A stretch of 64,000 bases of DNA from Sporolituus thermophilus DSM 23256 (GCF_900102435.1 NZ_FNBU01000003.1:62001-126000), one strand, 5' to 3'; numbered from the stretch's first letter, positions 18,254-26,635 are shown. The notes: generated by a model not told the origin, from the letters alone. Made by a program: numbers and translations.

Positions 18254-18296
18254 TAAAAGCTTTTTAATTTCCTACAAAATATAACCGTTTGTTAAA

Positions 18297-18323
18297 TGTG
18301 AACGAAGTCCGATAATATCGGAC
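18297..18323 (+). promoter_or_regulatory. Bipartite operator motif upstream of the catabolic operon
   Basis: TGTGAAC (18297-18303), nine bases, TAATATCG (18313-18320). This is identical in spacing to the two copies upstream of larC. The right half is a perfect 17-bp palindrome, GTCCGATAATATCGGAC. It is a probable IclR-paralog binding site controlling the operon that starts at 18393. Confidence 0.65.
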
Positions 18324-18392
18324 CGCAAGGAGGTGGTTATAACCAGCCCTAATTGCTCCCCAAAAAAACGAAAGTAAAAGGAGGTTCAAAGT

Positions 18393-19010
18393 GTGAAACT
18401 CGTATCCCTGAAACCTGTTGTGGACAAGGACAAATGTATTGGCTGCGGCATTTGTTCCAAAGTTTGCCCTGCCGAAACAATTGCAGTTAAAGAGCGCAAA
18501 GCGGAAATTGACCTTGATCATTGCCGTGGCTGCGGCGCCTGCAATCAACGGTGTCCCGTTTATGCAATCACGATGGAGAAGCTGGAAAAACCGTACACGG
18601 TTAAGGTGGACATTGCCGATCTCGCCTATGATGAGATTGCTAACTTATGCATCAAAGCCAAGCTTAATCCTGACCAAATTATCTGTTACTGTACTGCAAC
18701 CAGAGCGGAAGAAGTGGCCGGCGCTATCCTCAAAGGGGCCAAGACGCCGGAAGAGATCTCGCGCAGGACCGGCATCCGCATGGGCTGCAAAGTGGAATGC
18801 ATTCAGCCAGTACTTCGACTGCTTAAGGCAGCCGGCATCACTCCCGAGCGTCCGGCCGGCTACCAGTGGTATGGTCTTACGCCCACCGTTTGGGACATTC
18901 CGGAAGAAGTTAAAGCCAAGTACAATAGCCGCGGCTTCTACTTCGATGAAGATATAAAACTTTTGGACAAAGTTGTTGAAGCTAAACCGAGCGGGAGGGA
19001 TTCCGAATGA
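18393..19010 (+). CDS. Ferredoxin-like protein: two [4Fe-4S] clusters plus BFD-type [2Fe-2S] domain
   Basis: The 205-residue protein has two complete [4Fe-4S] motifs (C15-C18-C21-C25 and C44-C47-C50-C54). A BFD-like domain follows, with CYC (C98, C100) and GCKVEC (C132, C136) around a helical TRAEEVAGAI segment. It resembles electron-transfer modules of Fe-S dehydrogenases, but no dehydrogenase is fused or adjacent. It could pass electrons to or from the LarA-like protein, whose gene overlaps it by 4 bases (ATGA). GTG is the start, with AAAGGAGG upstream. It is the first gene of the seven-gene operon. Confidence 0.82.
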   Translation: MKLVSLKPVVDKDKCIGCGICSKVCPAETIAVKERKAEIDLDHCRGCGACNQRCPVYAITMEKLEKPYTVKVDIADLAYDEIANLCIKAKLNPDQIICYCTATRAEEVAGAILKGAKTPEEISRRTGIRMGCKVECIQPVLRLLKAAGITPERPAGYQWYGLTPTVWDIPEEVKAKYNSRGFYFDEDIKLLDKVVEAKPSGRDSE

Positions 19011-20431
19011 TGCGCAAACCAATTACTCCCATGGCTCCGCGGGCCTCGCAGTATGGCATTGCCCCGGAACTCGTGAAAAAGCGGATGGCCGAATACCCGG
19101 AAATGACGTCCCTGCTGGTGAAAGACCTATTTGCAGATACGCCGGACGTCATCTACCCCGGCGAGAACGGTTTGGCCGCTATTCGTCAAGCGGCGGAAGC
19201 TGCGCTCCGTAAGGTCGATATGTCCATGATTAAGCCGGGTGATTCGGTAAACGTGCTCGCCTCCCACCACGGTTTTACTCTCCTTGGCGGCGAGCCCTAC
19301 GCTGAACTGCTCCGTGCGGTGCGCGACATTATTGCTGAGCGGACGGGTGCATCGGATATCCGGCTGCGGGCTGGCGTAGGCCTACGGTTCCGTGAGACGG
19401 AAGAATATATTAAGCGGTACGGGCTTGACGCGCACTATAAAGGTAAGGCGCGCGGCGTGGCCCCCATTGACGAAGGGGTGGCCATTCAGACTGAAATTGG
19501 CACCTTGTACGGTATCAAAGCCATTTACGATGCCGACTGGATTGTTCATGTGCATAACAGTGATGTGCGGGAAGTGCATTTCCATCGTCAGGTTGACCGG
19601 GCAGTTAAACCTTTTGGCATGTCCTACGCGCGGATCGAAACCCGGTCGACCTATCATTGGAACATGGGGCCCCGGGGAGCGAATTTTACCGCCCGCGCCA
19701 TCTTTGAGTCAGAGTTTGTGAAGAGTAAATTCGCCTTCGCTGCCTTTCTGAATATGTCGCCGAGCGGCGTAGTTGGCGTAAGCGCCGAAAATGACCTCTA
19801 TGTGCTCAATGATCAAATAACGGTAGAAGGCCTCAAATATTATGGCAAAATCATGACACTGCTGGGCGAAATTGATGAGTGTATCGTCGGTCTGGACTTC
19901 CCCTGCCCGGTGCCCTATGTGTTCGCTGCCGGCGTAATTTACGCCAACTTTGCCGGTGCGAATCAAGACTTGTTCGACCTTGACAAAGGCTTGCCGCCCT
20001 ATACCTGGTATACCGAAGCTTTCTACGGCAAAAACGGCAAACCTTTGATTGACGGTGTGCTGCCCGTCAACCCGGCGATTAAGATGGTTGTGCACAACTA
20101 CGCATGGGGTGGTTATCCGAGCGCTTTCTTCTCCGAGCATGTGCCCACTATTGTCGTCGGCCAGGAACAAGCCGACTTGTTCAACACCGACCCGCAAAAC
20201 TTGTCGTATATGAAATATGCGGTTGTGGCCAATGAGCTGGACGAGGCGATGCACTTTGCCTACAAAGCGGCCAAGACCGACAAGGTTATCATCTTTGACG
20301 GCGCCATGGGCGGCATAAATGTAAGTAAATCACTGGCTGAGCTGCTGATACGTAAGGCGCCCGAAGTGTCGGCACGGGTTGATCAGGAGCTCATGCCCAA
20401 GTGGCTTAAGCAGCGCGGCGTTTCCCTGTAA
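19007..20431 (+). CDS. LarA-family (DUF2088-like) nickel-pincer nucleotide protein of unknown reaction
   Basis: The 474-residue protein shows LarA-type homology. Its C-terminal NELDEAMHFAYKAAKTDKVIIF corresponds to the LarA segment with LDEAMEKAY. In the cofactor region, H191, K201 and H217 have exactly the spacing of LarA His174, Lys184 (covalent attachment) and His200 (nickel ligand). The LarA proton-transfer His108 position reads R127 (GVGLRFRE), and the substrate-binding Arg75 position reads F90. Cofactor binding is therefore likely retained while racemase chemistry is not. LarA homologs act on 2-hydroxy acids by hydride transfer. The reaction here is unknown. Neighbours are larC upstream and pathway genes downstream. 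The comparison rests on recalled LarA sequence. Confidence 0.72.
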   Translation: MMRKPITPMAPRASQYGIAPELVKKRMAEYPEMTSLLVKDLFADTPDVIYPGENGLAAIRQAAEAALRKVDMSMIKPGDSVNVLASHHGFTLLGGEPYAELLRAVRDIIAERTGASDIRLRAGVGLRFRETEEYIKRYGLDAHYKGKARGVAPIDEGVAIQTEIGTLYGIKAIYDADWIVHVHNSDVREVHFHRQVDRAVKPFGMSYARIETRSTYHWNMGPRGANFTARAIFESEFVKSKFAFAAFLNMSPSGVVGVSAENDLYVLNDQITVEGLKYYGKIMTLLGEIDECIVGLDFPCPVPYVFAAGVIYANFAGANQDLFDLDKGLPPYTWYTEAFYGKNGKPLIDGVLPVNPAIKMVVHNYAWGGYPSAFFSEHVPTIVVGQEQADLFNTDPQNLSYMKYAVVANELDEAMHFAYKAAKTDKVIIFDGAMGGINVSKSLAELLIRKAPEVSARVDQELMPKWLKQRGVSL

Positions 20432-20458
20432 AGATTAAGAAGGGCGGAGGTAGGCGAA

Positions 20459-21295
20459 ATGCAGCAAAAAATTCAGGCGCCACCCGATATAAGAGATACC
20501 ATCTTTGCTCCGGTTGGCAATCGCACGTTTATGGCCAAAGTTATCGCCGAAGCGAGCGGCGTTATCGCAGGGAGCAAGCGACTGGCAGAAGTTTTGATGC
20601 CCCTTGGCGTCACTGTCAACCAGCTCCTAGGCGACGGCGCCGCCGTTGACGCGGGCGCGGTAATCGCCACCATTACGGGTAAGGCCAAACAGATTGCCAT
20701 GGCCGAAGAAATCGTCATCGGTATAATGGCTAAACCATCAGGGATAGCAACGGCAGCGCAAAAGGCCGTTCAAGCAGCCGGGCCTGACCTCCGCATTGTT
20801 TGCGGAGCATGGAAAAAAATGCCTCCCGAGATTAAACATATTGTCCGGGAAGCGGTGGCTTGCGGCCAGGCCGCTTTCCGGATTTCCGACCAGCCGTTTC
20901 TCTACTTGGATAAGAACTTTGTTCGCATGTTAGGCGGCATTGAAGCTACCCTCGCTGCCGTGAGAGATATGAATGACAAACAAAAAGTCATCCAGCTTAA
21001 AGGGCATTATGGCTCTGTCGCCGCGGAAGCCCTCACGGCGGTGAAATATGGCGCCGACATAATCATGGTGGATACCGGACGGCTGGAGGACGTAACGGCG
21101 GTGCACGAGGCGCTCATTGCCGAAGGTTGGCGCGACAGAGTCCAAATCGCTTTTGCAAAAGGCATCAAGATAGAAGCCATTTCCGAACTAAAAGGCCGGG
21201 GCATTGATATTCTGGACATTGGCGTCGCCATTATTGACGCCCCGCTTCTTGATATGAAGCTCGAGGTCTGCGGGGAGGTTGCGGCATGCAGCTGA
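20459..21295 (+). CDS. Quinolinate phosphoribosyltransferase-fold protein (NadC/ModD-like, divergent)
   Basis: The 278-residue protein has the two-domain type II phosphoribosyltransferase layout of NadC and ModD: an N-terminal barrel-sandwich part (AEASGVIAGSKRLAEVL, GDGAAVDAGAVIATITG), then the alpha/beta barrel starting with KPSGIAT. The usual NadC active-site TRKT motif reads GAWKKMPP, and the GGxxxHRxGL region reads ACGQAAFRISDQPF, so quinolinate and PRPP binding residues are not conserved. It may handle another pyridine or nucleotide, possibly related to the nickel-pincer nucleotide, which is itself built from a pyridine nucleotide. That is inference. It overlaps the next gene by 10 bases. 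Confidence 0.72.
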   Translation: MQQKIQAPPDIRDTIFAPVGNRTFMAKVIAEASGVIAGSKRLAEVLMPLGVTVNQLLGDGAAVDAGAVIATITGKAKQIAMAEEIVIGIMAKPSGIATAAQKAVQAAGPDLRIVCGAWKKMPPEIKHIVREAVACGQAAFRISDQPFLYLDKNFVRMLGGIEATLAAVRDMNDKQKVIQLKGHYGSVAAEALTAVKYGADIIMVDTGRLEDVTAVHEALIAEGWRDRVQIAFAKGIKIEAISELKGRGIDILDIGVAIIDAPLLDMKLEVCGEVAACS

Positions 21296-22236
21296 ATCTG
21301 CTCGAAAAAACCGAGCTGCGTATTTTTGGACTTGTTTTGGCTAACACCAATTTAAGTCTCGCAGCGGAAAAAGTGGCTGAAGCGCTGGCTCTTCCCCCGG
21401 CCAGCGTGCTGGTGGTAGATGTCAGGCCTGACCATATTTGCCTGGATATCCTTGAAAAGAGTTTGGACCTGAGGCAAATTGCCGGTAAGGAGCGGGCTAT
21501 TCTCGACGGGCTGGCCACGGTGCCCGGGCTTACCGTTACCGCTGATGCCTATGTGGATTCGTCCGGTATAATGGGGCTTATCGCTTTTGATGAACAGCAG
21601 GCCAGCGAACTTATCACGCGGACGGAACACCTCGCTACCGAGATCGAGCAGGCGGTGCTGCGGCGGGCAATAGTGTTTGCCACCGGATTTGAAGTAAAGC
21701 AGCGAATGATTGAAGATACCAATTCGCCCTTTCTCATGCGCCTCTTGACCGAGCAAGGCTACAGCGTTGAGTTTGGTGGTATTCTCGACGACGATGCGGT
21801 GGTAATTAGAAGGAAAATCGACGACGCCCTCGACCGTGGTTTTGGGTTGATAATTACCACCGGCGGCGTTGGCGCTGAAGACAAAGACTTCAGCGTTGAG
21901 GCAACGACCGCGATTGACCCGGCGGCGGCAACCCCCTGGATTGTCAAGTTTCAGCAAGGCACCGGCCGGCATGTTAAAGCCGGAGTGCGTATTGGCGTAG
22001 GCCAGTGCGGCATCGCCACAATTATCAACCTTCCCGGCCCCCACGACGAGGTGGTGGCGAGCAGCGCAGCCTTGAGGCGACACTGCCGGACGGGGCGGAT
22101 CGACAAAGTCGCGCTGGCGGATGAAATTGCGCAAATCTTACGCCAGAAGCTAAGCGGTAAGCACTGGCAGCATCATACCCATCAAACTAGCGGGGAGGAA
22201 GATCATGGAAAAAACCATCATAGAGCAACTAGCTAA
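21286..22236 (+). CDS. Molybdopterin-binding (MoaB/Mog/CinA-type) domain protein
   Basis: The 316-residue protein carries a MoaB/Mog domain in its C-terminal two thirds. Typical motifs are a TG-rich start (IVFATGFEVKQRMIEDTN), DDDAVVIRRKIDDALDRG and the TTGGVGAEDKDFSVEA loop. The N-terminal 130 residues are not recognised. Related domains adenylate molybdopterin (Mog) or belong to CinA nucleotide hydrolases. No molybdoenzyme is present in this segment, so binding of a different nucleotide or cofactor intermediate is plausible. It overlaps both neighbours (10 and 32 bases), which implies tight translational coupling and a role in the same pathway. Confidence 0.72.
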   Translation: MQLNLLEKTELRIFGLVLANTNLSLAAEKVAEALALPPASVLVVDVRPDHICLDILEKSLDLRQIAGKERAILDGLATVPGLTVTADAYVDSSGIMGLIAFDEQQASELITRTEHLATEIEQAVLRRAIVFATGFEVKQRMIEDTNSPFLMRLLTEQGYSVEFGGILDDDAVVIRRKIDDALDRGFGLIITTGGVGAEDKDFSVEATTAIDPAAATPWIVKFQQGTGRHVKAGVRIGVGQCGIATIINLPGPHDEVVASSAALRRHCRTGRIDKVALADEIAQILRQKLSGKHWQHHTHQTSGEEDHGKNHHRATS

Positions 22237-22987
22237 AGAACTTTATCAGGCGGAAATGACGCGGACACCTGTTGAAGCGCTAACGGCGCGTTATCCGGCC
22301 ATCACTAACGAAGATGCCTATCAGGTACAGCTTGTAGGCCAAAAGTTGCGGGAAAACGACGGGCACGTTATTGTAGGCCGAAAAATTGGCCTGACCAGCA
22401 AAGCCATGCAGGCTGCGCTCGGCGTGTTTGAACCGGATTACGGCTACATTACCGACCGCATGATGGCTCTGGAGGGCGATGCGGTCAGCATGAACGAGCT
22501 CATCGCCCCAAAAGTGGAGGCGGAAATTGCTTTCGTGCTGAAGCGCGACTTGGCCGGTCCCGGCATCACCGTGGCGCAGGTGCTTGAGGCTACGGCGGGA
22601 ATTATGCCGGCGCTGGAGATTATTGATACCCGCATAAAAGACTGGAAGATTAAAATTCAGGACACCATTGCCGACGGCGCTTCCATTGGCAAAGTCATCC
22701 TCAGCGGCAAGCTGCTGCCCGTTGGGGCGCTAGATATGCGCTACATGGGGATGGTACTGGAGAAAAACGGCGAAATCGTTGCTACCGGGGCCGGGGCGGC
22801 CGTACTTGGTCATCCGGCAAATGCCGTGGCCTGGCTGGCTAATAAACTTTCCCAGTTCGGAATTACCCTCAAAGCAGGAGAAATAATCATGTCCGGATCA
22901 CTGACCGCTGCCTGTCCGGTAGCTGCTGGGGACAACATCAGGGCGACTTTCGACCATATCGGTAGCGTCAGTGCCCGGTTTATCTAA
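22205..22987 (+). CDS. 2-oxopent-4-enoate hydratase / 4-oxalocrotonate decarboxylase family
   Basis: This 260-residue protein belongs to the MhpD/DmpE/DmpH family of the fumarylacetoacetase superfamily. The metal-binding acidic residues lie in VEAEIAFVLKRDL (Glu-x-Glu at about 102-104), and the family stretch VGRKIGLTSKAMQAALGV lies at about 58-75. Members hydrate 2-hydroxypenta-2,4-dienoate to 4-hydroxy-2-oxovalerate or decarboxylate 4-oxalocrotonate. Sequence alone does not separate the two. Since acetaldehyde dehydrogenase and aldolase genes follow, hydration feeding the aldolase is favoured. GGGGAGGAAG precedes the ATG. Confidence 0.88.
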   Translation: MEKTIIEQLAKELYQAEMTRTPVEALTARYPAITNEDAYQVQLVGQKLRENDGHVIVGRKIGLTSKAMQAALGVFEPDYGYITDRMMALEGDAVSMNELIAPKVEAEIAFVLKRDLAGPGITVAQVLEATAGIMPALEIIDTRIKDWKIKIQDTIADGASIGKVILSGKLLPVGALDMRYMGMVLEKNGEIVATGAGAAVLGHPANAVAWLANKLSQFGITLKAGEIIMSGSLTAACPVAAGDNIRATFDHIGSVSARFI

Positions 22988-23002
22988 AAGGAGGACCAAA
23001 AG

Positions 23003-23881
23003 ATGCAGAAAAAACTGAAAGCAGCGGTACTGGGACCGGGAAATATCGGCATTGATTTAATGCTGAAGCTTTTACGGAGCCCGTATCACGAAGTTGCACT
23101 CGTATCAGGAATCGATCCGCAGTCGGAAGGACTGAAAATTGCCGCTTCCAAAGGGATCCCTATCTCCCTGGAAGGCATCGACGGCGTACTGGCAGTTAAG
23201 GACTTGGACATCGTATTTGACGCTACTGGTGCTAAGCCGCATCTCAAGCATGCGCCGCTATTGAAGGAGGCCGGCCTATTCACCGTTGACCTCACCCCCG
23301 CGGCGGTGGGACCTTATGTCGTTCCTGCCGTAAACTTGGACCAGCACTTAAATAGCGCTATGAATGTCAACTTAATTACTTGCGGCGGACAGGCAACGAT
23401 ACCGATTGTATACGGCGTCAGTCGAGTGACCGAGGTGGAATATGCGGAAATAGTGGCGACCATTAGTAGCCGGAGCGCCGGACCCGGCACGCGGAAAAAC
23501 ATTGACGAATTCACGCAAACGACCCGGCAGGGCCTGATCTCCGTCGGCGGCGCCAAGGACGCCAAGGCGATAATTATCCTGAACCCGGCGGAACCGCCGA
23601 TCTTGATGCGTAATACCATCTATGCCAAGTGTGACACACGACGGATTGACGATATTGTAAAAAGCGTAAATGAAATTGTGGCAGTAGTGCAGCGGTATGT
23701 GCCAGGATACCGGCTCAAAGTTCCCCCTTATGCCGATGGCGAACGGGTGGTAGCAATGATTGAAGTTACAGGGGCTGGTGATTACTTGCCAACTTATTCG
23801 GGCAATCTTGATATTATTACGGCAGCTGCCGTCGCAGTTGGCGAGCGTTATGCCCAGTTTAAGCAAAAGGCGGTGTTTTAG
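23003..23881 (+). CDS. mhpF: Acetaldehyde dehydrogenase (acylating), DmpF/MhpF family
   Basis: This 292-residue enzyme converts acetaldehyde, NAD+ and CoA to acetyl-CoA. The N-terminal Rossmann motif reads [18 protein letters not shown]. The catalytic cysteine is in [14 protein letters not shown] (about Cys130), with conserved segments [15 protein letters not shown]-like ([20 protein letters not shown]) and [14 protein letters not shown]. Length fits the short DmpF class, not the AdhE class. It is directly followed by the aldolase gene with no intervening base. In the family the two proteins form a complex that channels toxic acetaldehyde. AAAAGGAGG precedes the ATG. Confidence 0.94.
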   Translation: MQKKLKAAVLGPGNIGIDLMLKLLRSPYHEVALVSGIDPQSEGLKIAASKGIPISLEGIDGVLAVKDLDIVFDATGAKPHLKHAPLLKEAGLFTVDLTPAAVGPYVVPAVNLDQHLNSAMNVNLITCGGQATIPIVYGVSRVTEVEYAEIVATISSRSAGPGTRKNIDEFTQTTRQGLISVGGAKDAKAIIILNPAEPPILMRNTIYAKCDTRRIDDIVKSVNEIVAVVQRYVPGYRLKVPPYADGERVVAMIEVTGAGDYLPTYSGNLDIITAAAVAVGERYAQFKQKAVF

Positions 23882-24895
23882 GTGAAGCGGATTAGAATAA
23901 TTGATACTACATTACGGGATGGGATGCACGCTGTCAGCCACCAATTAACGCCGGAGCAGGTGGCCTTGATTGCTTCGCGTTTGGATGAAGCCGGCGTTGG
24001 AACAATCGAAGTAGGCCATGGAGATGGTCTTGGTGGATCTTCAATGCAATATGGCTTTGCCAAGGCAACAGACCGGGAATACCTTAAGGCTGTATCGCAA
24101 GCGATAAAGCAAACCCGGCTTGATGTATTGCTAATCCCGGGAATTGGCACGATTGAAGATTTGAAGGTTGCAATGGAGTACGGTGCGAAGACGGTACGGG
24201 TTGCAACCCATGTAACGGAAGCCGATGTTGGCGAGCAACACATCGGTTTTGCCAAAAAGAACGGTCTTGAAGCTATCGGTTTTTTAATGATGTCGCATAT
24301 GGCTTCCCCGGAAAAAGTGGCTGAACAGGCCAAACTGTTTGAAAGCTATGGTGCAGACATTATCTATGTAGCCGATTCGGCCGGGGCCATGCTGCCGGAA
24401 GATGTCAAGGCCCGGGTTAGTGCTGTAAGGTCCGCCGTATCGCTTCCTGTAGGCTTTCACGCCCATAATAACCTGGGTCTTGCTATAGGAAATAATCTTG
24501 CCGCTATTGAAGCCGGAGCAACGGTGTTGGACGGTACGGTTCGAGGTCTGGGCGGCGGAGCCGGGAATGCCCAATTGGAGGTTTTGGTAGCTGTTCTCAA
24601 TCGCATGGGATATGAAACAGGAATAGATCTTTATAAGGTAATGGACCTGAGCGAGGAAGTGGTAGCGCCGCTAATGCAACGGCCGCAAATTATAAATAGG
24701 GAAGCTTTGGCTATAGGCTATGCCGGAGCATACAGCAGTTTCCTATTGCATGCGTACCGCGCGGCGGAGAAATTCGGCGTCGACGCCAGGGATGTTTTGA
24801 TCGAACTGGGGCGGCGCAAAACTGTTGGTGGACAGGAGGATCTGATTATTGACGTTGCCATAGAGCTGGCAAATAAGAAAGCGCGGACTGCGTAG
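23882..24895 (+). CDS. mhpE: 4-hydroxy-2-oxovalerate aldolase, DmpG/MhpE family
   Basis: This 337-residue TIM-barrel class II aldolase splits 4-hydroxy-2-oxovalerate into pyruvate and acetaldehyde. The family start IIDTTLRDGMHAVSHQLTPEQV holds the metal Asp and the catalytic Arg/His. The metal-binding GFHAHNNLGLAIGNNLAAIEAGA lies near 195-217, followed by the communication domain (GYAGAYSSFLLHAYRAAEKFGVD). It starts with GTG immediately after the dehydrogenase stop. Together with the two preceding genes it completes the lower meta-cleavage route to pyruvate and acetyl-CoA. Codon third positions look less GC-rich than in the flanking chromosome. Confidence 0.94.
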   Translation: MKRIRIIDTTLRDGMHAVSHQLTPEQVALIASRLDEAGVGTIEVGHGDGLGGSSMQYGFAKATDREYLKAVSQAIKQTRLDVLLIPGIGTIEDLKVAMEYGAKTVRVATHVTEADVGEQHIGFAKKNGLEAIGFLMMSHMASPEKVAEQAKLFESYGADIIYVADSAGAMLPEDVKARVSAVRSAVSLPVGFHAHNNLGLAIGNNLAAIEAGATVLDGTVRGLGGGAGNAQLEVLVAVLNRMGYETGIDLYKVMDLSEEVVAPLMQRPQIINREALAIGYAGAYSSFLLHAYRAAEKFGVDARDVLIELGRRKTVGGQEDLIIDVAIELANKKARTA

Positions 24896-25311
24896 GGGTG
24901 ACCTGAGATGGGCCTGTATATGGCACATTTCCAGGAAATGTTTGAAAGGTAATGTTCTAATACGGGCCAGATCGTAGGAACCGGCAATATTGCAGACAGC
25001 CATAATAGGGATGGCGTCAGATGTTGGTAAGGGTTTAGGGAAACAAATGTTCTAAGACCCGAGGATACAGCCGCCGAGGTGGATGCCGCTATTCGGGCAA
25101 TTGTTAAGGAAGCGGGGGAAAGGCAAGATCGGACCTGCTTGAAACCAAAATAATATTGTTGGATGTTTTCTTTCAGCGATATATAAGAAAGGCATTGGGG
25201 AGACCAAGGGTTATGGACTGCATTTTTATTGGCGTGAAAGACAATGAGATTTTAATCTAACTTCCAAGGGGCTTAATTCAAGTTTAGCAACACATGTAGG
25301 GGGGATTCAGT
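24896..25311 (+). other. Non-coding stretch with possible gene remnants between aldolase and benE
   Basis: These 416 bases hold no intact gene. A 14-codon frame (24908-24952) follows GGGGTGACCTGAG but is too short to call. Around 25065-25120 a frame reads DTAAEVDAAIRAIVKEAG, which looks protein-like and is interrupted on both sides, suggesting a decayed gene. I could not identify the parent. GGGGG before the benE ATG is its ribosome-binding site. Confidence 0.35.
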
Positions 25312-26574
25312 ATGATAATGGAGAAAGGCTACGACCTCAGAGAAAGTTTAAAAGTATTATGGGCTAATATTAATGCAGCCGCAGTGGGAACGGGTCTGGT
25401 AGCTACCCTATTCAGCACTCTTGGGCCCGGTGTAATCGTAATGAATGCCGCCAAACAGGGCGGACTGACAGATGCCCAGGCAGTTTCGTGGTTGTTTGGT
25501 ATTTATGTTTTCGGTGGCCTTTCGACAATGTTTATGGCTTTGCGGTATCGTATTCCAGTTGTTATTGCTTACAGTATACCTGGGGCTGTGCTTTTGGGCA
25601 AAGTACTATCACAATTTACGATAAATGAGGCAGTTGGAGCTTATATGCTTGTCGGCTTGGCAACATTTATTCTTACCGCGACAGGAGCTATTAAAAAGGT
25701 TGTTGATCATATACCGGTTCCGATAATGCTTGGCATGGTCGGTGGCGTGTTGTTAAGCTTCGGTGTTAGCATGTTTTCCGCGGCAATTAAAACTCCCTCG
25801 ATTTATGGCGTCATGCTGGTAGTCTTTTTTGTCACAATGACCTTCCGGCATTTTTCGCAGAAAATACCGCCCATTATGATCGCCATGATTGCCGGCGCCA
25901 TTTTGTTGACTTCTTTCGGCCTGGTTAAACCGGTAACATTAAATTGGCAATTGGCTAAACCTGTATTTGTCGCCCCCGATATCAGTCTCAAAGCCATACT
26001 GAATATCAGTGTTCCCCTGTTTTTCCTGGTTATTGGCGTGCAGAACATCCAAGCGGTTGGCGTGCTTATGGCAGAAGGCTATAAACCGCCGATAAATGCC
26101 ATGTATTTGGTTCCCAGTATCGGTGCTTTTATTAATGGATTGGTTGGCGCACATCCGGCTGTTACTGCCGGGCCGAGTACAGCAATCTGTTCCAGTTCGG
26201 CCGCTGGGGAAAGAAAAGAGATGCGGTTTATCGCGGCGTTCTTTGAGGGAGTATTCTGGTTTACATTTGCGCTTTCCGCCAAAGTGGCTGTTGACGCGGT
26301 CAAACTTGTTCCGCCTGAATTTACCGCCGTATTGGCAGGACTTGCAATGTTTGACGTGTTTGGCAGCGTCTTTAAAGGTGCCTTCACCGGCCAGTTCCGG
26401 TCGGGTGCTGTTGTAGCCTTTTTCGTCGCTATTACCAATTTGTCGATCTTGAATATTGGCGCTCCTTTTTGGGCCATTATTTTTGGGGTTTTAACTTCGC
26501 TGCTGCTGGAGAAAAATGATTTCAAATTTGTTAATGGCACCAACGGAAGTAGCTTAGCAAACGCTAAGGCTTAA
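25312..26574 (+). CDS. benE: BenE-family benzoate/H+ symporter-like carrier
   Basis: The 420-residue inner-membrane protein has about 12 hydrophobic segments and matches BenE, the proton-linked benzoate importer family. Supporting features are the N-terminal AAAVGTGLVATLFSTLGPGVIVM, the ALRYRIPVVIAYSIPGAVLLG segment and the central GAHPAVTAGPSTAICSSSAAGERKEMR loop, where acidic and polar residues resemble the nucleobase/ascorbate-transporter fold. As the only carrier next to the operon ending at 24895, it probably imports that pathway's substrate, an aromatic or unsaturated carboxylate. The first codons offer two starts (25312 and 25318). The first is kept for GGGGGGATTC spacing. Confidence 0.82.
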   Translation: MIMEKGYDLRESLKVLWANINAAAVGTGLVATLFSTLGPGVIVMNAAKQGGLTDAQAVSWLFGIYVFGGLSTMFMALRYRIPVVIAYSIPGAVLLGKVLSQFTINEAVGAYMLVGLATFILTATGAIKKVVDHIPVPIMLGMVGGVLLSFGVSMFSAAIKTPSIYGVMLVVFFVTMTFRHFSQKIPPIMIAMIAGAILLTSFGLVKPVTLNWQLAKPVFVAPDISLKAILNISVPLFFLVIGVQNIQAVGVLMAEGYKPPINAMYLVPSIGAFINGLVGAHPAVTAGPSTAICSSSAAGERKEMRFIAAFFEGVFWFTFALSAKVAVDAVKLVPPEFTAVLAGLAMFDVFGSVFKGAFTGQFRSGAVVAFFVAITNLSILNIGAPFWAIIFGVLTSLLLEKNDFKFVNGTNGSSLANAKA

Positions 26575-26590
26575 TCGTTTTATTGTTGTT

Positions 26591-26614
26591 CGCGAATGCT
26601 GCGCAATAATATCA
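26591..26614 (+). promoter_or_regulatory. Degenerate copy of the island operator motif
   Basis: CGCGAAT (26591-26597), nine bases, TAATATCA (26607-26614). It keeps the N9 spacing of the sites at 16.0 and 18.3 kb and matches 4 of 7 and 7 of 8 consensus bases. It lies between benE and its terminator, so its function is doubtful. Confidence 0.3.
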
Positions 26615-26635
26615 GATATATGGTGTCTTATTAAC

